Origin: Peptoniphilus ovalis
GTDB taxonomy: Bacteria > Bacillota > Clostridia > Tissierellales > Peptoniphilaceae
DNA: 64,000 bases
Assembly: GCF_018919265.1 (NCBI RefSeq)
Contig: NZ_JAHLQO010000005.1
Span: 212,108 to 276,107, forward strand
Direction: 5' to 3'
The position numbers were made by a program, and so were the translations under genes. The stretch's first letter is position 1. The number at the start of each line of letters is the position of its first letter. Shown piece after piece: positions 7,844-15,628 of the stretch. The notes under the pieces are model-generated. The model saw only the letters and a list, made by a program, of their open reading frames with translations. It was not told the origin of the DNA and did not search any database.

Positions 7844-9007
7844 TTAATATGATTCAAAAAAATGAAAAACCTCGTCAAGGTTTTCAATTAAATCTCTCGC
7901 TCTAAGAGATGTTTTAGAATTTTTATCTGCAAAAACATCACCTGAAAGTCCGTGAACATAAACTCCAAGCCTAGCTGCATCAAAGAGATTATATCTTTTC
8001 ATTAAGCTTGCTATAATTCCTGTTAGCACATCGCCTGAGCCTGCAGTTGCCATACCAGAGTTTGCCGTGTGATTAATATAAACTTCATCTCCATTAGTCA
8101 CAATTGTTTTATTGCCCTTTAATACCAGAATCACTTTATATTTTTTTGCAAATTCTTTTGCAAGTTCTTCTCTATTATTTTTTATTTCATTGATGCTTTT
8201 TCCAGTGAGTCTACTAAATTCTCCCTCATGCGGAGTAAGTATAGTAGAAAATTCTCGCCTTGCTTTTAAGCTTTCCATGGACTTTGAAAGATGAGTTAAG
8301 CCATCTGCATCGATTAATAAATTTTTATCAGTCTTTACAATATTAGAAAAAGTCTTCTTGCCATATTCACCAAGTCCCATGCCAGGACCCATTGCAATAA
8401 CATTGATTGCCTCTAAAAATTTATTTAACTCATCTATATCATCAAAAGATTTAGCAATTGGCTCAATATATTTTATGCTAATTATATCAAGAATTTCTCT
8501 TGGCACAATATTATATACAAGCCCTGCTCCTGCCTTTAAAGCTGCGTTTGAAGAAAGATAAGCTGATCCTGTCATGCCAATGCTTCCAGCGATAATTGCA
8601 ATCTTTCCATAATCTCCCTTATGTGAGTCATTAGGCCTTTTTATCCACATGTTTTTAAAAATTTCTTCTATTGTATAAGTTTTCTTAGAAAATTTTGCAA
8701 TTGCCACTGCATTATCTCTCTCATGACTTATTGAAAGGTCAAAAACTTTTCCATTAACCTCTGCATAAGGAGAGCCTTCATCATAAATAAGTTTAATGTC
8801 TTGAAAAGAAATATCTCCAATTCCAGTACCCATTGCCTTTGACACAGCTTCCTTTGCAGCAAACATCCCAGCAATTCTCTCGTAGGGATTTTTTCTCTCT
8901 TTAATTCTTTTTATTTCATCTTCTGAAAATACTTTTTCTAAGAATTTTTCATGTTTATGTACAATTTCTTCAATTCTTTTAACATTTACAATATCTATTC
9001 CTATCAA
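7844..9007 (-). CDS. fusion of holo-ACP synthase (AcpS) and ADP/ATP-dependent NAD(P)H-hydrate dehydratase (NnrD)
   Basis: Residues 1 to about 112 are AcpS, which moves 4'-phosphopantetheine from CoA to acyl carrier protein. D5 in the G-I-D-I-V motif and E53 in F-A-A-K-E-A-V-S-K-A match the metal ligands, and S-I-S-H-E-R-D-N-A closes the domain. Residues about 120-387 are NnrD, the YjeF C-terminal kinase-like domain that repairs hydrated NAD(P)H. It shows K-G-D-Y-G-K-I-A-I-I-A-G-S, A-G-A-G-L-V, M-G-P-G-M-G-L, L-T-P-H-E-G-E-F and the end motif N-S-G-M-A-T-A-G-S-G-D-V-L-T-G. The usual partner domain, the NnrE epimerase, is absent. The start is TTG 9007, 5 bases after GGAGG; an ATG four codons earlier contains that GGAGG in its own codons. 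Upstream lies the divergent tyrS leader, downstream the endoribonuclease gene. Confidence 0.88.
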   Translation of the reverse strand: MIGIDIVNVKRIEEIVHKHEKFLEKVFSEDEIKRIKERKNPYERIAGMFAAKEAVSKAMGTGIGDISFQDIKLIYDEGSPYAEVNGKVFDLSISHERDNAVAIAKFSKKTYTIEEIFKNMWIKRPNDSHKGDYGKIAIIAGSIGMTGSAYLSSNAALKAGAGLVYNIVPREILDIISIKYIEPIAKSFDDIDELNKFLEAINVIAMGPGMGLGEYGKKTFSNIVKTDKNLLIDADGLTHLSKSMESLKARREFSTILTPHEGEFSRLTGKSINEIKNNREELAKEFAKKYKVILVLKGNKTIVTNGDEVYINHTANSGMATAGSGDVLTGIIASLMKRYNLFDAARLGVYVHGLSGDVFADKNSKTSLRARDLIENLDEVFHFFESY

Positions 9008-9019
9008 GGTAGCCTCCAT

Positions 9020-9048
9020 TTGACTTTTTCATTGTTTTCGTTTATTAT
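9020..9048 (+). promoter_or_regulatory. promoter of tyrS-pepD
   Basis: TTGACT (9020-9025) and TATTAT (9043-9048) have an ideal 17-base spacer. Transcription would start at about 9055, giving a leader of about 160 bases that contains the T-box. Confidence 0.65.
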
Positions 9049-9067
9049 ATCATAAATAGTATGAATA

Positions 9068-9202
9068 TTTAGACTTTGAAGATATACAGTAGGGGCAACC
9101 TGAATTACAATATTGGAGTCTTTTAGATTAAACAAGGCCTTGGCGAAGAAAGGTGGTACCACGAATGCGTCCTTTCAAAACCCCAGGTCTTTTTTTATTT
9201 TT
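9068..9202 (+). promoter_or_regulatory. tyrosine T-box riboswitch with an ultrashort Stem I
   Basis: A T-box leader senses uncharged tRNA and allows read-through into the synthetase gene. The conserved T-box AAGGTGGTACCACG begins near 9150. A terminator follows: AAGGCCTTGG (about 9134) pairs with CCAGGTCTT, then a T-run at 9190-9197. In Stem I, AGACT (9071-9075) pairs with AGTCT (9117-9121) and GATAT (9081-9085) with ATATT (9110-9114). The specifier loop carries the loop-E bases AGTA (9088-9091) and GAA (9102-9104), then UAC (9106-9108), a tyrosine codon. This matches the tyrS gene downstream. The helix above is only three pairs capped by the GNRA tetraloop GCAA (9095-9098), so the usual apical tRNA-elbow module is missing. 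Confidence 0.9.
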
Positions 9203-9215
9203 TTGAGGAGGAATT

Positions 9216-10442
9216 ATGGAAAATGTATTTGACGTGCTAACTGAGAGGGGCTACCTTGATCAGTGCACTTATGAAGATGAATTAAAAGAATTACTTGGAA
9301 ATGAAAAAGTTCCTTTCTACATTGGATTTGATGCCACAGCGGATTCATTAACTCTTGGACATTTCTTACAAATTAGAGTTATGCAACATATGCAAAAGCA
9401 TGGCCACATTCCAGTTGCACTACTTGGTGGCGGAACAACTACTATTGGTGACCCATCAGGCAAGAGCGACATGAGAACATTAATGGATAGAGAAACTATT
9501 GACTACAATGCAAACAGATTTAAAGAGCAAATTTCAAAGTTTATAGATTTCTCTGATGGCAAGGGATATATTGAAAATAATGCTGATTGGCTTACTAAAC
9601 TAAATTTCTTAGACTTTGTAAGAGATATTGGTATTCACTTCTCTGTAAATAGAATGCTTACATTTGATTGCTACAAAAACAGAATGGAAGAAGGACTTAC
9701 TTTCTTTGAATTCTCATACATGTTGATGCAATCTTACGACTTCTTATACCTATACAGAAAACATGGAGTTAAGCTTCAAGTTGGTGGATCTGACCAATGG
9801 TCCAATATGCTTGGCGGATATGAACTTGTTAGAAAAATCGAACAAGACAAAGTATATGCAATGACATTTAAACTTTTAATCACTGCAGCAGGAATTAAAA
9901 TGGGTAAAACAATGGCTGGAGCAATTTGGCTTGACCCTAAGAAGACAACTCCATATGAAATGTTCCAATACCTAAGAAATTCAGATGACAGAGATGTAAT
10001 TAAATTTATGAAACTTCTTACAATGCTTCCAATGAAAGAAATTGCTAAATACGAAAAACTTGAAGGATCAGAAATCAACAAGGCAAAAGAAGTACTTGCT
10101 TACGAAGTTGTTAAAGATATTCACGGCAAAGAAGCTGCAGACTCTGCACTTGAAGCATCTCATTCACTTTTTGGTGGAGATAAAGATTCTAAAGACATTC
10201 CTTCAACTGAAATGGAAAAATCTAAATTTGAAGAGCCAGTTGGAATTTTAAATCTAATGTCTGAACTTGGACTAATCGAGTCAAATTCAGAAGGCAGAAG
10301 ACTTATTAAACAAGGTGGAGTTAGCCTTGATGATGAAAAAGTTACTGATCCATCATTAGAAATTACAGCAGATGATTTTAAAGATGGTGAAATTATTATT
10401 AAAAAGGGTAAAAAAGTATATCATAAAGTAATTTTAAAGTGA
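9216..10442 (+). CDS. tyrS: tyrosyl-tRNA synthetase
   Basis: This class I synthetase charges tRNA-Tyr. It has 408 residues. Visible features are Y-I-G-F-D-A-T-A-D-S-L-T-L-G-H-F with the HIGH-like G-H-F at residues 48-50; the G-G-T-T-T-I-G-D-P-S-G-K loop; Q-V-G-G-S-D-Q-W for tyrosine binding; and K-M-G-K-T (the KMSKS equivalent) near residue 228. The S4 RNA-binding domain covers the last 60-70 residues (R-R-L-I-K-Q-G-G-V-S-L-D-D-E-K-V). The long S4 linker and the G-H-F-L form agree with the TyrZ-like branch. RBS GAGGAGG lies 5 bases before ATG. It is controlled by the T-box upstream and followed directly by pepD, whose Shine-Dalgarno overlaps the tyrS stop codon. Confidence 0.96.
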   Translation: MENVFDVLTERGYLDQCTYEDELKELLGNEKVPFYIGFDATADSLTLGHFLQIRVMQHMQKHGHIPVALLGGGTTTIGDPSGKSDMRTLMDRETIDYNANRFKEQISKFIDFSDGKGYIENNADWLTKLNFLDFVRDIGIHFSVNRMLTFDCYKNRMEEGLTFFEFSYMLMQSYDFLYLYRKHGVKLQVGGSDQWSNMLGGYELVRKIEQDKVYAMTFKLLITAAGIKMGKTMAGAIWLDPKKTTPYEMFQYLRNSDDRDVIKFMKLLTMLPMKEIAKYEKLEGSEINKAKEVLAYEVVKDIHGKEAADSALEASHSLFGGDKDSKDIPSTEMEKSKFEEPVGILNLMSELGLIESNSEGRRLIKQGGVSLDDEKVTDPSLEITADDFKDGEIIIKKGKKVYHKVILK

Positions 10443-10450
10443 GGCATATT

Positions 10451-11842
10451 ATGAATTTAAAACCACAAAAAGTATTTGAATATTTTGAAGCTATTTCACA
10501 AATTCCAAGAGAATCAGGAAATGAAAAGGCAGTTTCTGACTTCTTAAAAAAACTTGGAGAAGAAAAGGGATATAAAGTTGTTCAAGACGAAGTAAATAAT
10601 ATTATTATGGATGTCCCTGCAACTAAGGGATGTGAAGATAAAAAGACAGTAATCTTACAAGGACATATGGACATGGTTTGTGAAAAAGGTAAAGATTCTG
10701 ATCACGACTTTTCAAAAGATCCAATTGAATTAATTGTAGATGGAGATAATCTCCACGCAAATGACACAACTCTTGGAGCAGACAATGGAATTGGTGTTGC
10801 AATGGCACTTGCACTTGCAGAAGAAGAACATGGACCACTTAAAGTTATTGTAACAGTTTCAGAAGAAACAACAATGCTTGGAGCAAAAGAATTAGATGCA
10901 AAACACCTTGAAGGCGATTATTTAATAAACATCGACTCCGAAGAAGAAGGCGTGCTTACAGTATCATCAGCTGGCGGAAAATTACTACTTGCAAAATTTA
11001 AAACAGATAGAGAAGACTACTCAGGAGAAATCTTTGAAGTAAATCTTCACGGACTTCTTGGCGGTCACTCTGGAATGGAAATCGCAAACAACAAGGGCAA
11101 TATGATTAAAGTAATTGCAGAAATGCTTGATAAAATTTCCGGAGCAAGACTTTCAAAAATCGACTGTGGAACAAAACAAAATGCAATTCCAAGAGAAGGA
11201 AAAATTTTTGTAGTTTGTGAAGAAGGCAAATTAATCTCCTCAATTGATTATGTAAAAGATGAATTTAAAGATGTAGAAGGCGACCTTCAAATCGAATACA
11301 AAAAGGCAAACACAGAAGAAAAAGTAATGACTGAAGAAAATACAAAGAAATTTGTAGAATTTTTACTTGAACTTCCAACAGGACCTAACACATTCTTAAA
11401 CGAAAAAGAAAAAGTTTTAGAATCATCTTCAAACCTTGCAATAGTAAAAGACAATGGCGAAGATATAGAAGTTAGCGTATCACTAAGATATGCAAGCTCT
11501 TCACTTGAAGAAGAATTTGGAAATAAATATATTGAAATAACAGATAAATTCGGTGCTGACTCAGAATGGCAACATTCTTATCCAGAATGGGAATTCAAAA
11601 AAGAATCTCAATTTAGAGAAATAGTTAAAAAACTATACAATGAAATTGCAGGTCATGAAATGAAAGAAGAATTTACTCACGGCGGACTTGAATGTGGCGT
11701 GTTCTACAAGAAAAATCCTAACCTTGATATAATATCAATAGGACCAGACACTTGGGGTGCACATACACAAAAAGAAACACTTTCAATCCCATCAACACAA
11801 AGAGTTTATGAACATTTAGTAGAAGTTTTAAAAAGTATATAA
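10451..11842 (+). CDS. pepD: aminoacyl-histidine dipeptidase (M20 family, PepD)
   Basis: This is a cytosolic dizinc exopeptidase that splits dipeptides such as Xaa-His (carnosinase-like). It is 463 residues, the normal length for PepD. Metal-site motifs: L-Q-G-H-M-D-M-V at about residues 70-76, T-L-G-A-D-N-G-I-G with the bridging Asp near 105, S-E-E-T-T-M-L-G with the catalytic and ligand Glu near 138, and H-G-G-L-E-C-G-V-F close to the end with the last ligand His. A lid domain lies between. The start is ATG 10451, 6 bases after GTGAGG, which overlaps the tyrS stop codon; a GTG at 10439 is too close to any ribosome binding site. Co-transcription with tyrS would raise peptide breakdown when tyrosine is scarce (inference). 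A terminator follows. Confidence 0.93.
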   Translation: MNLKPQKVFEYFEAISQIPRESGNEKAVSDFLKKLGEEKGYKVVQDEVNNIIMDVPATKGCEDKKTVILQGHMDMVCEKGKDSDHDFSKDPIELIVDGDNLHANDTTLGADNGIGVAMALALAEEEHGPLKVIVTVSEETTMLGAKELDAKHLEGDYLINIDSEEEGVLTVSSAGGKLLLAKFKTDREDYSGEIFEVNLHGLLGGHSGMEIANNKGNMIKVIAEMLDKISGARLSKIDCGTKQNAIPREGKIFVVCEEGKLISSIDYVKDEFKDVEGDLQIEYKKANTEEKVMTEENTKKFVEFLLELPTGPNTFLNEKEKVLESSSNLAIVKDNGEDIEVSVSLRYASSSLEEEFGNKYIEITDKFGADSEWQHSYPEWEFKKESQFREIVKKLYNEIAGHEMKEEFTHGGLECGVFYKKNPNLDIISIGPDTWGAHTQKETLSIPSTQRVYEHLVEVLKSI

Positions 11843-11853
11843 TATGTAGATTT

Positions 11854-11886
11854 AGCAGACTGACAATAAGTTAGTCTGCTTTTTTA
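11854..11886 (+). terminator. Rho-independent terminator after pepD
   Basis: AGCAGACT pairs with AGTCTGCT (GAC and GTT extend the stem), followed by TTTTTT. Confidence 0.88.
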
Positions 11887-11889
11887 TGA

Positions 11890-12660
11890 GACTTCACTTG
11901 TTTCGAGACTACTGCATCCCCTGGGACTGTCCCCTTTCCTACATTAGAAAAATTGACTTCTGGGGCAGTCCCGTGTGTAATAGTTTTTTAAATCATGGAT
12001 ATTAAAATATTTATAAAAATATAAGCTTAGTCTTGCTTGGGACTGCTGTGTGCCCTGTGGGTATCCCCTCCCCCTTCATTACCAAAACTGACTTCTGAGA
12101 CAGTCCCAAACTACCAACACCTTTTTCGAGACTGTCCCTCCCCTGCATTAGCAATAATTTTCCCTAATTTTGGGACTACTGCGTGTACTTTGGGTATTCT
12201 GTGTGTATTTATTATTTTGGGACTGCTGCGTGCCCTGGGACTGCTGCGTGCCCTGGGGGTATCCCGTATTTTATAATTTTTTTGAATTCATGGATATAAA
12301 ATATCCATTAAATTATAAGCTTGGTCATGCTTGGGACTGCTGTGTGCCCTGTGGGTATCCTAGGACTGCCGCGTGCCCTGTATTGTGTAGAGGGCTGTCC
12401 CTTCTTATTAATTAAATATCTTGTCGTTATTAAATCTTAATGAAAATTAAGTTTTACTAATTTTATAAGGGGCTGTCCTCATCAATTTAAAAAACTGGGA
12501 CAGTCCCAAACTAGGACTGCTGTGTGCCCTGGGACTGTCCCGTGTGTAATAATTTTTTTAATCATGGATATTAAAATACTTATAAAAATATAAGCTTGGT
12601 CATGCTTGGGACTGTCCCTACTCTGCATTAGAAAAACTCACCTCTGGAACATCTCCAAAA
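11890..12660. repeat. intergenic repeat block 1 (GGGACTGTCCC palindromes and 18-bp cassette)
   Basis: No real gene is seen in this 770-base gap. It contains GGGACTGTCCCC (11924-11935) and several cassette-bearing forms: GGGACTG, an 18-base insert such as CTGTGTGCCCTGTGGGTA, then TCCC (12039-12068, and near 12225-12268 and 12332-12362). A longer unit beginning TCATGGATATT and ending CATGCTTGGGACTG occurs three times (near 11993, 12291 and 12564). The third copy lacks the 18-base insert (GGGACTGTCCC at 12608-12618). The part at about 12398-12505 is a composite element also found at 24.55 and 25.39 kb, with CTTAAT-GAAA-ATTAAG as a small hairpin. Apparent open frames rich in G-L-L-R-A-L-G are by-products of the repeats. 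Confidence 0.85.
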
Positions 12661-12662
12661 TT

Positions 12663-12692
12663 AAAAAAAGTGCTGGTATAACCAACACTTCT
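12663..12692 (-). terminator. Rho-independent terminator after the DapF-like gene
   Basis: On the minus strand AAGTGTTGGT pairs with ACCAGCACTT, followed by TTTTTTT. Confidence 0.85.
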
Positions 12693-12705
12693 TCTTTATT
12701 CTAAA

Positions 12706-13608
12706 TTATTCTTCAGTTTCTGTTTCTTCGGATTCTTCTTTTTCGTGAGCTTCTCTTTCTCTCACTTCTTCTTTGTGATGTTCGATTACTTCATTGATTA
12801 TATCTTGTGGCACATCGATTTGAATCTTTTCTACTTCTGAAAGTTCAACTTTTCCGCCCACGCAATATTTCAATCCATCTTCAAATTCATAAGTGAATAC
12901 TTCAAGTTCTCCGCCAGGTTGTTTAACTACTTCTTTGTAATCTTCTCCAAGCTCTTTAATATCGTCATGTAGATAATACATTATTGCAGCTGTTGCTGAT
13001 CCACAAGAACCTTCTCTAACTAAAGTTTCTGTTCCTTCTACATAAATATGTGGAATAATTTCCATTTTATCTCTATCAAAGAAAACTACGCCATAGGCAT
13101 CGTCCTTGTAGTCTTTTTTAAGAACTTCTAAAGCTTTTTCTACAAGCTTTTCATCTTCTTTTTCTTCAAAAATTAAGTGGCTAATTCCTGGAAGTACTAC
13201 AAGTGTGCCCTTCTTTCCATCAACTTCAATTTCTTTTTTAGAAATAGCTGGCTCAATTGCTACATAAGCTGTGCTTTCTTTAACATTAGCAATTACATCA
13301 GTTGTTCCTTCCTTACCACTTACATAAACTTCGATATCCACTGGTCCGTCAGTTTCATAAAAAGTTGCAGAATAAAGTCCATAAGCTCTAGTTGCATTTG
13401 CACAAAATTCTCCGCCCATCATATCCATTCTAAGTGGAGCACCTTCATATGCTGGAGAGATAAAACCAACTTGTTCAACGCTGCTGTCGATTTGCTCTCT
13501 AATGCAATCAGTGTATGGCTTTCTATATCCAGGATATAGTGGATTTAGTACGAATCCTGTTATGTTTCCACCTGGGTTTGCTCTAAAATAATTAAAACTC
13601 TTCTTCAT
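12706..13608 (-). CDS. DapF-like amino acid racemase/epimerase with an acidic tail
   Basis: This is a cofactor-independent racemase of the diaminopimelate epimerase superfamily, which uses two cysteines as acid and base. The first lies in G-G-E-F-C-A-N-A-T-R-A-Y-G (Cys69) and the second in E-G-S-C-G-S-A-T-A-A (Cys202). It is about 300 residues. The Pfam-style pairing is complete, but other parts differ from true DapF. The G-E-F-C-x-N-A-T-R form is closer to the histidine racemase group (CntK-like) than to lysine-pathway DapF. The substrate is not proven, and no dap or metallophore gene is nearby. The last 25-30 residues are mostly Glu, Lys and His and look disordered. I chose ATG 13608, 6 bases after AAGAGG; an ATG two codons earlier touches that site. 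Confidence 0.75.
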   Translation of the reverse strand: MKKSFNYFRANPGGNITGFVLNPLYPGYRKPYTDCIREQIDSSVEQVGFISPAYEGAPLRMDMMGGEFCANATRAYGLYSATFYETDGPVDIEVYVSGKEGTTDVIANVKESTAYVAIEPAISKKEIEVDGKKGTLVVLPGISHLIFEEKEDEKLVEKALEVLKKDYKDDAYGVVFFDRDKMEIIPHIYVEGTETLVREGSCGSATAAIMYYLHDDIKELGEDYKEVVKQPGGELEVFTYEFEDGLKYCVGGKVELSEVEKIQIDVPQDIINEVIEHHKEEVREREAHEKEESEETETEE

Positions 13609-13704
13609 AATCATCCTCTTATCTTTAAAAATTTATTTTTACTTAATAATTTTCTCTATATTAAAGTGTACCCAAGTTTTGTATTTTAATTCAAAATCTT
13701 GGAC

Positions 13705-13732
13705 AAAAAAATAGGAAGGCAATCCCTCCTAT
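13705..13732 (-). terminator. Rho-independent terminator after the deacetylase gene
   Basis: On the minus strand ATAGGAGG and TTCCTAT form a stem around GATTGCC, followed by TTTTTTT. The stem begins within the stop codon region. Confidence 0.7.
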
Positions 13733-14736
13733 CTCAATACTCCAAATTCATAATCTCTATCTCTAAAATACTTTATAACTTCAGGAAGTGAATCTGCTGT
13801 GAGTTGTTTGTTTTCAGCATCGTGAAGTAACACAACTGCAATCTTTGTGTTTTTGTTTTTATTCAAAGATTTATCTACATATTCAACGTAACCAGCTGTA
13901 GTCGTAGGTCTTACAGATTTTTTCTCTGCATCTCCTACAAGAGAGTTCCAGTCAATCCAGTGAATACCTCTCTCTTCAAGATATGCATTTGACTCAGCTG
14001 TGTTTTTCCAAGACATTTCTCCCCCTGGGTATCTAAAGACATTGGAGTTAAAATCTTCTCCAAGATATTTTTTTAGCCTTGCATTAGTTTTTTCGATTTC
14101 TCCATAAACTCTAGCTGAATTTACAACTCTGCCTGGATATAAATACTCATAGTCGTGAGTAAAGGAGTGAGTTGCAATAGAATTTCCATTTTTCAAAATT
14201 TCTCTAAGAATATAGCTATCTTTTTCAGAAATATTTTTTCCAACAAGGAAAAATGTTGCATGTACATTGTTGTCCTTTAATACTTTTAAAACTTGTGGTG
14301 AAATTTTTGTATTTGGTCCATCATCAAAAGTTAAAAATACTAATTTTTTATTTCCCTCATAATTATTATGTCTAGTTAATTCTCTAATTTCCTTCGCATC
14401 ATAGGCATACTTTGAGGCCTTTTTTAAATGATTTGATCCCTTTACTATAAATTCTTTCTCAATATCTTTAATTGGCTTTAAAGTAATATTTGAAATATAC
14501 TCAGGAGAATAATAGAGTTTTGCTGGAATTTCATCTGAAATAGAATTTGTATAATACCACATAAGTGCTGGTGAAACTCCATCATTATCCGATTTATTTA
14601 AAGAAGAAACTATTTTACTAATTATAATCACTACAATTAGTGCAAGAAGTGATAAAGAAATAATCTGTCTGCGTCTCTTTCTCTTTCTTGCAATCATTCT
14701 TCGTCTATTTTTTTGTCTAATCTCTCTTTCAGTCAT
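13729..14736 (-). CDS. membrane-anchored polysaccharide deacetylase (NodB domain)
   Basis: Carbohydrate esterase 4 enzymes remove acetyl groups from peptidoglycan GlcNAc or MurNAc, often to resist lysozyme. The protein has 335 residues: a very basic cytoplasmic start (residues 1-24), one membrane anchor (about 26-43), a linker and an extracellular NodB domain (about 132-335). Motif 1 is T-F-D-D-G-P with Asp138 (base) and Asp139 (metal). Motif 2 is H-S-F-T-H with His190 and His194 (metal). Motif 3 is R-Y-P-G-G-E near residue 232, and L-L-H-D-A near the end carries the last conserved His. All active-site residues are present. RBS GGGAGG lies 7 bases before ATG. It is transcribed alone, between a repeat block and its own terminator. 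Confidence 0.88.
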   Translation of the reverse strand: MTEREIRQKNRRRMIARKRKRRRQIISLSLLALIVVIIISKIVSSLNKSDNDGVSPALMWYYTNSISDEIPAKLYYSPEYISNITLKPIKDIEKEFIVKGSNHLKKASKYAYDAKEIRELTRHNNYEGNKKLVFLTFDDGPNTKISPQVLKVLKDNNVHATFFLVGKNISEKDSYILREILKNGNSIATHSFTHDYEYLYPGRVVNSARVYGEIEKTNARLKKYLGEDFNSNVFRYPGGEMSWKNTAESNAYLEERGIHWIDWNSLVGDAEKKSVRPTTTAGYVEYVDKSLNKNKNTKIAVVLLHDAENKQLTADSLPEVIKYFRDRDYEFGVLR

Positions 14737-15173
14737 AACTTGCCTCCCTATTAAATATACATCAGAGAGGTAAAAGTTTCAATTGCAAAAAATGGATTCG
14801 GGGACTGCTATAGATTCGGGGACAGTCCCAAACTGCTGCTTCTTTTCTCGCTACACCTTAGCAGGCTGCCCTTTAATGGTAGCGAGACGAGTGTCGAAGA
14901 CACGAGATTAGCGGTTTTCACAATGAAAGCGACTGAAGGGAGCTTGAGTTGATGAAAAACCTTATCCAGGGAGCGAATAAAATGCGACTGGATAAGGAGC
15001 ATTTTAGAGCGAGTCGGGAATGATAGTACATCGAGTGTGAACACGAGATTTACGTTCGTTACAACGAAATCGACTGAAGGGAAGATTGAGTTGTAAAGAA
15101 TCTTATGCACAGTGAGGGCTGTCTGCTTCTTTTGCTGTTTCTTTTCTTGCTACACCTTAGCAGGCTGCCCTTT

Positions 15174-15196
15174 AATGGTAGCAAATTTTAATTTGC
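15174..15196 (+). repeat. AATGGTAG-headed hairpin (REP-like)
   Basis: AATGGTAG is followed without a gap by a perfect palindrome, GCAAATT-TT-AATTTGC (15181-15196); the last G of the head is the first base of the stem. An identical copy lies at 25631-25653. Confidence 0.7.
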
Positions 15197-15295
15197 GTTC
15201 TTCACGCCGATAATGAGCGTAGCGAAATTAGAGGCGATGAAGAACCTTATGCACAGCGAGGGCTGTCTGCTTCTTTTGAAGTTTTTTTAGTTGTA

Positions 15296-15481
15296 CGGAC
15301 AGCCCTGAAGGGCAGCCCGTTTTGATTCCAGGGCACGCAGCAGTCCAAAAAATCTCCCAACCTCTTCCACCACAACCGTCGCAGGCTTCGGACAGCCCTG
15401 AAGGGCAGCCCGTTTTGATTCCAGGGCACGCAGCAGTCCAAAAAATCTCCCAACCTCTTCCACCACAACCGTCGCAGGCTT
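15296..15481. repeat. two identical tandem copies of a 93-bp unit
   Basis: The unit starts CGGACAGCCCTGAAGGGCAG and ends GTCGCAGGCTT; copy 1 is 15296-15388 and copy 2 15389-15481, with no difference seen. Each contains GGGCTG/CAGCCC inverted arms around TGAA and a partial cassette (CAGGGCACGCAGCAGTCC). Identity suggests a recent duplication. Confidence 0.85.
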
Positions 15482-15628
15482 CTAGTTTTGCTTCTTTTTA
15501 CGAGGTCATACCTATTAAGCTTTCTTTTTTAAAAATGGGGACAGTCCCCTTTCAACTCGGTCAGGGACAGTCCCCATTTTCTACTTAACTTGAAAATAAA
15601 CTTTAAAATTTAATCTTATTTAATTAAA

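Larger units (their letters stand above)
14790..15600. repeat. intergenic repeat block 2 (AATGGTAG-headed hairpins, GGACAGCCC elements)
   Basis: No gene is supported here. GGGGACAGTCCC occurs at the left edge. A long composite unit beginning GCAGGCTGCCCTTT-AATGGTAG (AATGGTAG at 14875-14882) runs to GCGAGGGCTGTCTGC. A second copy follows (AATGATAG at 15019-15026) and a third shorter one (AATGGTAG at 15174-15181). A strong internal hairpin pairs TTATCCAG with CTGGATAA. The right end has two palindromes, GGGGACAGTCCCC and GGGACAGTCCCC, 14 bases apart. Related units lie at 24.3, 25.6 and, inverted, 35.5 kb. Confidence 0.8.

Noticed and set aside
12037..12415. two overlapping open frames rich in G-L-L-R-A-L-G and C-V
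   Set aside because: They run through GGGACTG cassette repeats, have no ribosome binding site and their codons follow the repeat, not a protein family.
15247..15588. open frames on both strands across the 93-bp tandem repeat
   Set aside because: The translations are duplicated exactly because the DNA is duplicated; no start site and no known domain.
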